This document shows positions 34,857 to 44,035 of a stretch of 64,000 nucleotides of DNA, in pieces. The stretch's first letter is position 1, and the number at the start of each line of letters is the position of its first letter. The notes under the pieces were generated by a model, which was not told where the DNA came from, did not search any database, and saw only the letters and a program-made list of their open reading frames with translations. Source of the stretch: Streptomyces tibetensis (GTDB taxonomy: Bacteria; Actinomycetota; Actinomycetes; Streptomycetales; Streptomycetaceae); contig NZ_SZVW01000001.1 of NCBI RefSeq assembly GCF_007655005.1, positions 62,001 through 126,000 of the forward strand. Reading direction: 5' to 3'. A program made the position numbers and the translations under genes.

Positions 34857-36764
34857 TCAGCCGTGCTTGGCGCGGCTCGCGGCGCGGGCACGCTCGCGGG
34901 CGTCCAGGTTCACCTTGCGGATGCGCACGGCCTCCGGGGTGACCTCCACGCACTCGTCGTCCCGGCAGAACTCCAGGGACTGCTCCAGCGACAGCTTGCG
35001 CGGCGGGACGATCGCCTCGAACGAGTCGGCCGAGGAGGACCGCATGTTCGTGAGCTTCTTCTCCTTGGTGATGTTCACGTCCATGTCGTCGGAGCGCGAG
35101 TTCTCACCGACGATCATGCCCTCGTACACCTCGGTGCCGGGGTCCACGAAGAGCACGCCGCGCTCCTGGAGGTTCGTCATCGCGAAGGCGGTGACGGCAC
35201 CGGAGCGGTCGGCGACCAGCGAGCCGTTGTTACGGGTCTGCAGGGTGCCGAACCAGGGCTCGAAGCCCTCGTGGATGGAGTGCCCGATGCCGGTGCCGCG
35301 GGTCTGGGTCAGGAACTCGGTCCGGAAACCGATGAGACCGCGGGACGGCACCACGAACTCCATGCGCACCCAGCCGGAGCCGTGGTTCGACATGTTGTCC
35401 ATGCGGCCCTTGCGGACGCCCATGAGCTGGGTGACCGCGCCCATGTGCTCCTCGGGCACGTCGATCGTCATGCGCTCGACGGGCTCGTACGTCTTGCCGT
35501 CGACCTCCTTGGTGACGACCTGCGGCTTGCCGATGGTCAGCTCGAAGCCCTCACGGCGCATCTGCTCGACCAGGATGGCCAGCGCCAGCTCACCACGGCC
35601 CTGCACCTCCCAGGCGTCCGGCCGCTCGGTGTCCAGCACCCGGAGGCTGACGTTACCGATCAGCTCGCGGTCGAGGCGGTCCTTGACCTGGCGGGCGGTG
35701 ACCTTGCGGTCCTTGACGGCCGCCTTGTTGTCGGCGCCCTTGCCGGTGGCGCCACGGCCGACCAGCGGGGAGGTGTTGGTGCCGATGACCATGGAGATCG
35801 CGGGCTCGTCGACCGTGATCAGCGGCAGCGCGACCGGGTTCTCCGGGTCGGCCAGGGTCTCGCCGATCATGATGTCCGGGATACCGGCGACCGCGCAGAT
35901 GTCACCGGGGCCCGCCATCTCGGCCGGCTTGCGGGTGAGCGCCTCGGTCATCATCAGCTCGGAGATGCGGACGTTGCTGACGGACCCGTCACGCTTCATC
36001 CACGCGACCGTCTGGCCCTTGCGCAGCTCGCCCTGCTCGACGCGGAGCAGCGCGATACGGCCGAGGAAGTTGTCGGCGTCCAGGTTGGTGACGTGGGCCT
36101 GGAGCGGGCCGCCCTCGTCGTAGGTCGGGGCCGGGATGTGCTCCAGGATCGTGGAGAAGAACGGCTCCAGGCTGGTGGAGTCCGACGGGACCGTGCCGTT
36201 GTCCGGCTTGGTCAGCGAGGCGATGCCATCGCGGCCGCAGGCGTAGACGATCGGGAACTCGATCTGCTCCTCGTCGGCGTCCAGGTCGAGGAAGAGGTCG
36301 TAGGTCTCGTTGACGACCTCGTCGATCCGGGAGTCCGGGCGGTCCGTCTTGTTGATGCACAGGATGACGGGCAGGCGCTGCTGGAGCGCCTTGCGCAGCA
36401 CGAAGCGGGTCTGCGGGAGCGGGCCCTCGGAGGCGTCCACGAGCAGGACGACACCGTCGACCATCGACAGACCGCGCTCGACCTCGCCACCGAAGTCGGC
36501 GTGGCCGGGGGTGTCGATGATGTTGATGGTGATGACGTCCCCCCCGTCCTTCGGGTGGTACTTCACCGCCGTGTTCTTGGCCAGGATCGTGATGCCCTTC
36601 TCACGCTCCAGGTCGTTCGAGTCCATCATGCGGTCGTCGACGCCTTCGAGCTGATGCGCGGCGAAGGCACCGGCCTGCTTCAGCATGCCGTCGACGATGG
36701 TGGTCTTGCCGTGGTCGACGTGGGCGACGATAGCGACGTTGCGGATGTCGTGGCGCGTGGCCAT
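34857..36764 (-). CDS. typA: Ribosome-associated translational GTPase TypA/BipA
   Basis: A 635-aa EF-G-like GTPase. The G domain has AHVDHGKTTIVDGML (P-loop), DREREKGITI-like switch (DLEREKGITILAKN), DTPGHADFGGEVER and NKTDRPD. Beta-barrel domain II and the TypA-specific C-terminal domain follow (GMIVGENSRSDDMDVNITKE then KLTNMRSS). TypA aids ribosome assembly and stress adaptation. The start MATRHDIRNV is the usual TypA N-terminus; GGGAG stands 11 bases upstream. Confidence 0.96.
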   Translation of the reverse strand: MATRHDIRNVAIVAHVDHGKTTIVDGMLKQAGAFAAHQLEGVDDRMMDSNDLEREKGITILAKNTAVKYHPKDGGDVITINIIDTPGHADFGGEVERGLSMVDGVVLLVDASEGPLPQTRFVLRKALQQRLPVILCINKTDRPDSRIDEVVNETYDLFLDLDADEEQIEFPIVYACGRDGIASLTKPDNGTVPSDSTSLEPFFSTILEHIPAPTYDEGGPLQAHVTNLDADNFLGRIALLRVEQGELRKGQTVAWMKRDGSVSNVRISELMMTEALTRKPAEMAGPGDICAVAGIPDIMIGETLADPENPVALPLITVDEPAISMVIGTNTSPLVGRGATGKGADNKAAVKDRKVTARQVKDRLDRELIGNVSLRVLDTERPDAWEVQGRGELALAILVEQMRREGFELTIGKPQVVTKEVDGKTYEPVERMTIDVPEEHMGAVTQLMGVRKGRMDNMSNHGSGWVRMEFVVPSRGLIGFRTEFLTQTRGTGIGHSIHEGFEPWFGTLQTRNNGSLVADRSGAVTAFAMTNLQERGVLFVDPGTEVYEGMIVGENSRSDDMDVNITKEKKLTNMRSSSADSFEAIVPPRKLSLEQSLEFCRDDECVEVTPEAVRIRKVNLDARERARAASRAKHG

Positions 36765-36904
36765 AAAAGGCGTACTCCCGGAGTAGTGAATGCCCTGCGC
36801 GTACATCGGTGGTGCGCGGGCCCTGCCGGGCTCAACATGCCACGGCCTCACCCCATGGTACGGGGCTGCGGCCGCAGGGGTTAGCCGGGATACGTCGGTG
36901 CAGG

Positions 36905-37555
36905 TCAGGCCGGTCCGCAGGAGCGCCGGGCGACCTCCCGGGCCACGGGTGAGTCCGGGCGCACCTCACAGTCGGTCAGGACGGCGAAGTCGACCGTCCA
37001 GTTCCGGGCGTGGCCGGAGACGGTCCTGCCGTCCGGGCAGCGGTAGCGGAAGTCCGCCGCCACCTCCCTCACACCGGCGTACTGGATGTACTCGCCCGCC
37101 GCGTCGGGCTTGATGCGGTCGGTGTCGAGCTCCGGGGCCGGTTGCCGGACGTCGGTGAACGGCCAGGTCTCGCCCGCCTCCGCCAAGGTGCGCGCGTCGG
37201 AGTCGATCTCGCCGGCCTTCTTGCCGAGCGAGAAGAGGATCTCCGCGGGGGACGGGGCCGGTCCGTCGGCGCGTACCGAGGGGCTGGGGGTGTACACCCG
37301 CCGCATCGGGTTCCGCAGGGGACCACCGCCCTTACCGAGCCGCTCCAGGTCGGAGACGCCGGTCAGCCGGTCCCGCTCGGTGAGGTGGGACCAGGTGAAG
37401 GTTCCGTTCGCGCAGGCCCTCGCGACGGGCTTGTCCGTCCTGCGGCCCTGGTCGGCGTCGTTCCCGCCCGAGCCCCCCGTACAGGCCGCCACCCCCGCCA
37501 CCAGCACCCCGATGACCAGCCCGGCCCTGCAGACCCGCCCCGCCATGCCGTGCAT
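36905..37555 (-). CDS. Putative lipoprotein, 216 aa
   Basis: The N-terminus has a signal sequence with lipobox LVAGVAAC (Cys25), then a Gly/Asp-rich linker and a soluble domain with paired cysteines (ARACANG, FRYRCPDG, LTDCEV, RRSCGP). I do not recognise the family. ATG at 37555 is chosen, with GGGAG about ten bases upstream; a second ATG three codons later is possible. It follows the LpqW-like gene in the same direction but is separated from it by a strong hairpin, so it may be expressed at a lower level or independently. Confidence 0.72.
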   Translation of the reverse strand: MHGMAGRVCRAGLVIGVLVAGVAACTGGSGGNDADQGRRTDKPVARACANGTFTWSHLTERDRLTGVSDLERLGKGGGPLRNPMRRVYTPSPSVRADGPAPSPAEILFSLGKKAGEIDSDARTLAEAGETWPFTDVRQPAPELDTDRIKPDAAGEYIQYAGVREVAADFRYRCPDGRTVSGHARNWTVDFAVLTDCEVRPDSPVAREVARRSCGPA

Positions 37556-37583
37556 CCCCCGGCTCCCATCCCCCCGCGTACGG

Positions 37584-37639
37584 ACGCCCGGCGTCCGCAC
37601 CATGATCACTGCTGGTCTCATGGTGGGGACGCCGGGCGT
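37584..37639 (-). terminator. Long hairpin between the two lipoprotein genes
   Basis: Arms of 22 bp with one mismatch (37584-37605 and 37618-37639), twelve-base loop, 50 bases past the stop of the LpqW-like gene. Acts as terminator or attenuator. Confidence 0.75.
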
Positions 37640-37689
37640 GGGACGGCAAGGCGTTTGAGCGTTTCCAGAGCTATGAGGCGTTCCCAGAG

Positions 37690-39831
37690 CTACGGGGCTT
37701 TCGAGCCTTTCACCGACGGGCCCGCCGCCGGCTTCGCGCCCTTCTTCAGGAAGCCCATGTCCTCGTAGACCGGCGTGCCGAGGCCGAAGGCGCCGGTGTT
37801 GACCAGGTTCTTGCGGGCCGCCAGGAGCTGGGGGCGCTGGAAGAGGGGGATCGAGCCGGCCGCCGCCCAGATCCGGGAGTCGGCCTTACGAAGCAGGGAG
37901 CGGGACTCGCTCTCGTCGAGGGTGGCCACGGCCTCGTCGAAGAGCTGGTCGACCTGGTCGGTGCCGACGCGGGTGTAGTTCTGCTCGACGTTCAGCGAGC
38001 CGTCGGCGGCCGGGACGGGCTTGGCGTAGACGGGGCGGGCGTCGGTGGCGGGGAACGCCGTGGCGGGCCAGGAGTACAGGGCGAGGTCGTACTGGCCGGA
38101 GGCGATGTGGTCCTTGAAATAGGACTCGTCGGAGACCTTGGAGATCTCGGTGGTGATGCCGACGCGCTCCAGCATGCGGGAGATGCGGTCCGCGACCGTG
38201 CGCAGCGTCTGGGAGCCGGGCCCGGAGGGCAGCACGAAGCGGAGCGTGAGGGGCTTGCCGTTCTTGGCGAGCGGGGCGGCCTCCTGGTTCGCCGGGGCGG
38301 CGGTGCCGCGGGGGGCGTACGCCCCGGGCCGGCCACCCTGGTGCGCGTACTGCTTGCCGTCCCGGGCGACGTGCTCCGCGGGGTCCGGTCCGCGCCGCGC
38401 CTTGTCGTCCTCGCCGGTGTCGTCGGCCTTGCCGCCCTCGGGACCGGCCGCCTTCTCCTTCTTCTTCTCCTCCTTGACCGGGCCGCCGCGCACCCACCCG
38501 GCGTCCGCGAGCAGCGCCTGGGCCTCCTTGGTGTCCTGGTCGCCGAGGGCGCCGCTGTTGTCCGCGTAGGCGGCCTGGCCGGACAGGGCGAGGTGGCTGC
38601 CGACCGGGACGGCGGGCAGGCCGAGGGGTCCGAGGACGACCCGGGCGAGTTCCTTGCGGTCCAGGGCGCGGGCGACGGCCCTGCGGACGCGTTCGTCGGT
38701 GAGCGGGCCCTCGGCGCCGTTCAGGGCGAGCTGGGTGTAGGCGGGCTCCAGGGACTTGCGGACCTCGAAGCCGCTGAGGGCCTGCTGCTGCCTGGCGTAC
38801 TTGGCGGCCGCCTTGCGCAGCTTCTTGCGGGCGACGATCTCCTCGTCGGCGGCGTCCTCGTCGGAGCCGTTGGCCCGGGCCCAGGACTCCAGGGAGTCCG
38901 CGGCGGACCGGTCGGCGCCGGGGCCCATCAGCGGGCTGGTGGAACTCTGCGGGCGGGCGGCGACGGTGATGCGGCGGGCCGCCGTGGGGTCGATCTCGGC
39001 CAGGTCGAGGTCGCCGGCGGCCAGCTCGGCGGCCCGCTTGTCGCGCGGGACGGTGCGCAGCACGATCTCGGAGAGTTTGGCCGGCTTGCCCCACCAGCGC
39101 GGGCTGCGGGCGAGGGTGATCTCCTCGTCCTTGTGGTCGACCTCCTTCACCGTGAAGGGTCCGGCGCTGACCTTGAGCTTCTTGCGGGCCCCGTCGTTGA
39201 AGGAGTCCGGGGTGCCCATGACGTCCTTCGGGTACAGCGGGGAGAACAGCGAGCGCCAGTCCGCGTAGGGGCGGCTGAAGGTGACCCGGACCTCCAGGGC
39301 GTTGTCGCCGCGCTCGATCTTCTGGATGCGGTCGTAGCCGGCGTTGCGGGCGGTCCAGTAGGCGGTGTTCTTGCCGGACAGGGCGCGCCACTGGGCGGCG
39401 AAGTCGGCGGCGCCGATCTCCCGGCCGTCGCTCCAGACGGCCTGCTGGTTGAGCTTGTACAGGACGACCTGCTTGGGCTCGGTGTCGACGACCTCGGCGG
39501 ACTCCAGGTAGTCGGGGTTGCGCTCCGGGCGGCCGGAGGCGTCCAAGCGGAACATCGACGGCAGGACGGCCTGGGCGACGCGGGCAGTGGTGGCGTCGGC
39601 GTCCGACTGGAAGGTGTTCAGCGTGTCGGGGACGGAGTCGACGGCCCAGCGCAGGGTGCCTCCGTCGGTGATCCGGTCGCGGGGGGCGGGCTGGATGTCC
39701 TGCCCGGCGAGCGGCTTGCCGGACGGGTCGTCGGAGCCGCATCCGGCGAGCGCGGGCACCGCGAGCACGCCCGCGGTGAGGAAGGCGACCGAGCGCATGA
39801 CCGCGCGCGGGCCGACGCCGTGCTGGGACAT
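37690..39831 (-). CDS. LpqW-like lipoprotein (family 5 substrate-binding fold)
   Basis: A 713-aa protein with lipobox PALAGC (Cys31) and a solute-binding family 5 fold. Its position beside typA equals that of M. tuberculosis lpqW, which acts in phosphatidylinositol mannoside/lipoarabinomannan synthesis control rather than as a transporter subunit; no permease genes accompany it. A charged, disordered insert of about 70 residues (about 452-525: EEKKKEKAAGPEGGKADDTG and on) interrupts the second lobe. An upstream ATG pair (residues 1 and 12) leaves the exact start open. Confidence 0.8.
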   Translation of the reverse strand: MSQHGVGPRAVMRSVAFLTAGVLAVPALAGCGSDDPSGKPLAGQDIQPAPRDRITDGGTLRWAVDSVPDTLNTFQSDADATTARVAQAVLPSMFRLDASGRPERNPDYLESAEVVDTEPKQVVLYKLNQQAVWSDGREIGAADFAAQWRALSGKNTAYWTARNAGYDRIQKIERGDNALEVRVTFSRPYADWRSLFSPLYPKDVMGTPDSFNDGARKKLKVSAGPFTVKEVDHKDEEITLARSPRWWGKPAKLSEIVLRTVPRDKRAAELAAGDLDLAEIDPTAARRITVAARPQSSTSPLMGPGADRSAADSLESWARANGSDEDAADEEIVARKKLRKAAAKYARQQQALSGFEVRKSLEPAYTQLALNGAEGPLTDERVRRAVARALDRKELARVVLGPLGLPAVPVGSHLALSGQAAYADNSGALGDQDTKEAQALLADAGWVRGGPVKEEKKKEKAAGPEGGKADDTGEDDKARRGPDPAEHVARDGKQYAHQGGRPGAYAPRGTAAPANQEAAPLAKNGKPLTLRFVLPSGPGSQTLRTVADRISRMLERVGITTEISKVSDESYFKDHIASGQYDLALYSWPATAFPATDARPVYAKPVPAADGSLNVEQNYTRVGTDQVDQLFDEAVATLDESESRSLLRKADSRIWAAAGSIPLFQRPQLLAARKNLVNTGAFGLGTPVYEDMGFLKKGAKPAAGPSVKGSKAP

Positions 39832-40119
39832 CTGTGCTACCTCCGGGAAGCCGCGGGCGTTATGATCACGTTTGGCGGTATTTGGCGTTCATCTGATGTA
39901 TGCGGCCACTGAAGAGGAAAGGGTTCGGCAACACAGGGCGACACGGCGGTCACGGACGGGAAGTCACCCGTGCGGCGCAACGCACCGCGCAGTGCACCCG
40001 TACGCCTCGGCCAATCGATGCACATCCCTTCACAGCACAAGGTGTGACGCGCAACACTCGCAGGCGCATGAGCGTTGCCGCCTTGGGCCACGAAGGACCC
40101 GCGGAAGTGAGGGCAAGTC

Positions 40120-40410
40120 ATGTCCGTTCACGACGAACTGACGTCAGTCCAGCGCAGTCTCGACGAAGTGTTCCGATCGCTGGGGCGCCTGGAGAAGCAG
40201 CTCGGCACCGGCGGCCTGGAGATGCGCCGCGTCCGAGCCGACGCCAACCACCTGCGCGAGAGCGTCGCCCTGCTGCGCGACGCCGCCGCGTCACCGTCCG
40301 CGCCGACCCGCCCCGAGCTGGTCACCATCTCGGACACGCCGTACGACTCCGCCCTGTGGAGCGACTCGGACGACGAGGGGCTCGGCGCCCGGGACCGGCG
40401 CGCTCCCTGA
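40120..40410 (+). CDS. Small coiled-coil protein, 96 aa
   Basis: MSVHDELTSVQRSLDEVFRS is followed by more heptad-like helix (LGRLEKQLGTGGLEMRRVRA, then ADANHLRESVALLRD), giving a likely coiled coil at residues 1-50, and an acidic Ser/Asp-rich disordered tail. No signal peptide. The start has GTGAGGG upstream. It precedes the succinate dehydrogenase operon by 57 bp and may be co-transcribed. Unknown function; codon bias is good. Confidence 0.7.
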   Translation: MSVHDELTSVQRSLDEVFRSLGRLEKQLGTGGLEMRRVRADANHLRESVALLRDAAASPSAPTRPELVTISDTPYDSALWSDSDDEGLGARDRRAP

Positions 40411-40467
40411 CCCGGGGAGGAGTCGAGCGCGACCGGCACCTCCCCCGAACCCGACCGGAGTCGTCAC

Positions 40468-41304
40468 GTGGCCACTGGTACGGAACCCCCTGCCACCGAA
40501 CCCAGACCTGAGAGCGGCGGTGTCCGGGGCGCTGCGCGGGCCGCGATCGCCGCCCCGCACCTGCGCACCGACCGCTGGTGGCTGGCCCCGGCCGGCACCG
40601 CCGCGGGCCTGCTCGCCTTCATCGTCTACTCGACCTGGCGGGCCTTCGCGAACACCGGCTACTACGCGGCGCCGTACGTCTCGCCCTTCTACTCCCCGTG
40701 CCTGGCGGAGAACTGCGAGCCGATGCGGTCCGGCCCGAACTGGGAGATCTTCGGGAGCTGGTGGGGCATCTCCCCCGCGATCATCATCCTGATCTTCCCG
40801 CTCGGCTTCCGCCTGACCTGCTACTACTACCGCAAGGCCTACTACCGGGGCTTCTGGGCGTCCCCGCCGGCCTGCGCGGTCGCCGAGCCGCACAAGAAGT
40901 ACACCGGCGAGACCCGCTTCCCGCTGATCCTGCAGAACATCCACCGGTACTTCTTCTACGCCGCCCTCGTGGTCGCCGGGATCCTGACCTACGACACCGT
41001 GCTCGCCTTCCGCGACGAGACCTACGCGTGGGGCCACATGGGTCTCGGCACGCTCGTGTTCCTGGTCAACATCGTGCTGATCTGGGCGTACACGATCTCC
41101 TGCCACTCCTGCCGGCACATCGTCGGCGGCAAGCTCAAGCACTTCTCCAGGCATCCCGTGCGCTACCGGATGTGGCAGTGGGCGGGGAAGCTCAACGCCC
41201 GGCACATGCAGCTCGCCTGGGCGTCGCTGGTGAGCGTGGCGCTCGCCGACTTCTACGTCTACCTGGTCGCGTCGGGTGCCTTCGACGATCCGCGCTTCTT
41301 CTAG
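40468..41304 (+). CDS. sdhC: Succinate dehydrogenase (Sdh1 type) membrane subunit
   Basis: A 278-aa membrane subunit with about five helices (for example AGTAAGLLAFIVY, ISPAIIILIFPLGF, FFYAALVVAGILTY, TLVFLVNIVLIWAY). It resembles the membrane subunit of mycobacterial Sdh1 (Rv0249c, similar length). It has two Cys/His motifs: SPCLAENC (Cys78, Cys83) and SCHSCRH (Cys212, His213, Cys215, His217). A Rieske-type 2Fe-2S cluster has been reported in the membrane subunit of M. smegmatis Sdh1, and these residues are candidate ligands. GTG start behind CGGAG. Confidence 0.88.
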   Translation: MATGTEPPATEPRPESGGVRGAARAAIAAPHLRTDRWWLAPAGTAAGLLAFIVYSTWRAFANTGYYAAPYVSPFYSPCLAENCEPMRSGPNWEIFGSWWGISPAIIILIFPLGFRLTCYYYRKAYYRGFWASPPACAVAEPHKKYTGETRFPLILQNIHRYFFYAALVVAGILTYDTVLAFRDETYAWGHMGLGTLVFLVNIVLIWAYTISCHSCRHIVGGKLKHFSRHPVRYRMWQWAGKLNARHMQLAWASLVSVALADFYVYLVASGAFDDPRFF

Positions 41305-41321
41305 AGGGATGAGGCCTTCTG

Positions 41322-43262
41322 ATGTCCGTGGTCGACCGGCAGGAGTGGGACGTCGTCGTGGTGGGCGCGGGCGGTGCCGGGCTGCGCGCCGCCATCGAGG
41401 CCCGCGAGCGGGGCGCCCGTACGGCCGTGATCTGCAAGTCGCTGTTCGGCAAGGCGCACACGGTGATGGCCGAGGGCGGCATCGCGGCGGCGATGGCCAA
41501 CGCCAACGAGAACGACTCCTGGCAGGTGCACTTCCGCGACACCATGCGCGGCGGCAAGTTCCTCAACCAGTGGCGGATGGCCGAACTGCACGCCCAGGAG
41601 GCACCGCAGCGGGTGTGGGAGCTGGAGACCTGGGGTGCGCTCTTCGACCGTACGAAGGACGGCCGGATCTCCCAGCGCAACTTCGGCGGGCACGAGTACC
41701 CGCGCCTCGCGCACGTCGGTGACCGTACCGGCCTGGAGCTGATCCGCACGCTCCAGCAGAAGATCGTCTCCCTCCAGCAGGAGGACCACAAGGAGACCGG
41801 CGACTACGAGTCCCGGCTGAAGGTCTTCCAGGAGTGCACGGTCACGCGCGTGCTGAAGGAGGGGGGCCGGGTCTGCGGGGTCTTCGCCTACGAGCGCGAG
41901 TCGGGCCGCTTCTTCGTGCTGGAGGCACCCGCCGTGGTGATCGCCACCGGCGGCATCGGCAAGTCCTTCAAGGTGACGTCGAACTCGTGGGAGTACACGG
42001 GCGACGGCCACGCGCTGGCCCTGCTCGCGGGCGCTCCCCTGCTGAACATGGAGTTCGTGCAGTTCCACCCGACCGGCATGGTCTGGCCGCCGTCGGTGAA
42101 GGGCATCCTCGTCACCGAGTCGGTGCGCGGCGACGGCGGGGTGCTGCGCAACTCCGACGGCAAGCGGTTCATGTTCGACTACATCCCCGACGTCTTCAAG
42201 GACAAGTACGCCGAGACGGAGGAGGAGGGCGACCGCTGGTACGACGACCCGGACCACAACCGGCGCCCGCCCGAGCTGCTCCCCCGTGACGAGGTCGCGC
42301 GGGCGATCAACGCCGAGGTGAAGGAGGGGCGCGGCTCCCCGCACGGGGGCGTGTTCCTCGACGTGTCGACGCGGATGCCCGCCGAGGTCATCAGGCGCCG
42401 GCTGCCGTCGATGTACCACCAGTTCAAGGAGCTGGCGGACGTCGACATCACGGCGGAGGCGATGGAGGTCGGGCCCACCTGCCACTACGTGATGGGCGGG
42501 GTCGCGGTCGAGTCCGACACGGCGGCCGCGCGCGGGGTGCCCGGGCTGTACGCGGCCGGTGAGGTGGCCGGCGGTATGCACGGCTCCAACCGGCTCGGCG
42601 GCAACTCCCTGTCCGACCTGCTGGTGTTCGGCCGCCGGGCGGGCCGACACGCGGCCGAGTACGCGGCCGGTCTGGCCGGGGCGCGGCCCGTGGTGGACGA
42701 CGTCCAGATCGACGCGGCTGCGGCGGAGGCGCTGCGGCCCTTCTCGGCCGAGGCGGAGATCGAGGAACCGTCGGGGGGCCCGCCGGAGAACCCGTACACC
42801 CTGCACCAGGAGCTCCAGCAGACGATGAACGACCTGGTCGGCATCATCCGCCGGGAGCCGGAGATGGAGCAGGCCCTGCAGAAGCTGGCCGAGCTGCGGC
42901 TGCGGGCGCGCCGGGCCGGGGTCGAGGGGCACCGGCAGTTCAACCCGGGCTGGCACCTCGCCCTGGACCTCAGGAACATGCTGCTGGTCAGCGAGTGCGT
43001 GGCGCGGGCCGCGCTGGAGCGCACCGAGTCGCGCGGCGGGCACACGCGTGAGGACCATCCGGGGATGGACCGCACGTGGCGCCGGATCAATCTGCTGTGC
43101 GCGCTCACCGACCCCACGGGCGGCCTGGGGGCGACGGACCCGGTCCGCGGCCAGATCGCCCTCACCCGTGAGACCACCGAACCCGTCCGTGACGACCTGC
43201 TCGCCCTGTTCGACAAGGAGGAGCTGGTCAAGTACCTCGCCGAAGAGGAGCTCCACGAATGA
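41322..43262 (+). CDS. sdhA: Succinate dehydrogenase/fumarate reductase flavoprotein subunit
   Basis: A 646-aa FAD subunit oxidising succinate to fumarate. N-terminal FAD motif VVVVGAGGAGLRAAIEA; the His for covalent FAD attachment is His46 in LFGKAHTVMAEGG; substrate-site segments are EFVQFHPTGMVWP and GPTCHYVMGGV, and AGEVAGGMHGSNRLGGNSL closes the FAD domain. Length equals mycobacterial Sdh1 SdhA. It starts 17 bp after sdhC and overlaps sdhB by four bases. Confidence 0.96.
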   Translation: MSVVDRQEWDVVVVGAGGAGLRAAIEARERGARTAVICKSLFGKAHTVMAEGGIAAAMANANENDSWQVHFRDTMRGGKFLNQWRMAELHAQEAPQRVWELETWGALFDRTKDGRISQRNFGGHEYPRLAHVGDRTGLELIRTLQQKIVSLQQEDHKETGDYESRLKVFQECTVTRVLKEGGRVCGVFAYERESGRFFVLEAPAVVIATGGIGKSFKVTSNSWEYTGDGHALALLAGAPLLNMEFVQFHPTGMVWPPSVKGILVTESVRGDGGVLRNSDGKRFMFDYIPDVFKDKYAETEEEGDRWYDDPDHNRRPPELLPRDEVARAINAEVKEGRGSPHGGVFLDVSTRMPAEVIRRRLPSMYHQFKELADVDITAEAMEVGPTCHYVMGGVAVESDTAAARGVPGLYAAGEVAGGMHGSNRLGGNSLSDLLVFGRRAGRHAAEYAAGLAGARPVVDDVQIDAAAAEALRPFSAEAEIEEPSGGPPENPYTLHQELQQTMNDLVGIIRREPEMEQALQKLAELRLRARRAGVEGHRQFNPGWHLALDLRNMLLVSECVARAALERTESRGGHTREDHPGMDRTWRRINLLCALTDPTGGLGATDPVRGQIALTRETTEPVRDDLLALFDKEELVKYLAEEELHE

Positions 43263-44035
43263 GCGGCTATACGGCCCACTTCAAGGTGTGGCGCGGGGAC
43301 GTGGACGGCGGCGGCCTTGAGGACTTCGGGGTCGAGGTCAACGATGGTGAGGTGGTGCTCGACATCATCCACCGCATCCAGGCCACCCAGGCGCCCGACC
43401 TCGCCGTGCGCTGGAACTGCAAGGCGGGCAAGTGCGGTTCCTGCTCGGCTGAGATCAACGGCCGTCCCCGGCTGATGTGTATGACGCGCATGTCGGTCTT
43501 CGACCGGGCGGAGATGATCACGGTCACGCCCCTGCGCGCCTTCCCGGTGATCCGCGACCTGGTCACCGACGTCGGCTTCAACTACCAGAAGGCGAGGGAG
43601 GTGCCGGCGTTCGTCCCGCCGGCCGGTGTCGCTCCGGGCGAGTACCGGATGAGGCAGGAGGACGTGGACCGCTCGCAGGAGTTCCGCAAGTGCATCGAGT
43701 GCTTCCTGTGCCAGGACACCTGCCACGTGGTCCGCGACCACGAGGAGAACAAGCAGGCGTTCGCCGGGCCGCGTTTCCTGATGCGGGTCGCGGAGCTCGA
43801 CATGCACCCGCTGGACGCGGCGGCGGAGTCCGGCCTGGACCGCAAGGCCACCGCCCAGGACGAACACGGCCTCGGCTACTGCAACATCACCAAGTGCTGC
43901 ACGGAGGTCTGCCCCGAGGGCATCAAGATCACGGACAACGCGCTGATCCCCCTGAAGGAGCGGGCGGTCGACCGCAAGTACGACCCGCTGGTGTGGCTGG
44001 GCTCGAAGATCAGGAGGCGCTCCTCAGCAGGCTGA
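43259..44035 (+). CDS. sdhB: Succinate dehydrogenase iron-sulphur subunit
   Basis: A 258-aa electron-transfer subunit. The 2Fe-2S ligands are Cys54, Cys59, Cys62 and Cys74 (WNCKAGKCGSC...LMC). The 4Fe-4S and 3Fe-4S motifs are CIECFLCQDTC and CNITKCCTEVCPEGI. The ATG overlaps the sdhA stop (ATGA). The last 12 bases overlap the 3' end of the convergent GH18-like gene. Confidence 0.96.
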   Translation: MSGYTAHFKVWRGDVDGGGLEDFGVEVNDGEVVLDIIHRIQATQAPDLAVRWNCKAGKCGSCSAEINGRPRLMCMTRMSVFDRAEMITVTPLRAFPVIRDLVTDVGFNYQKAREVPAFVPPAGVAPGEYRMRQEDVDRSQEFRKCIECFLCQDTCHVVRDHEENKQAFAGPRFLMRVAELDMHPLDAAAESGLDRKATAQDEHGLGYCNITKCCTEVCPEGIKITDNALIPLKERAVDRKYDPLVWLGSKIRRRSSAG

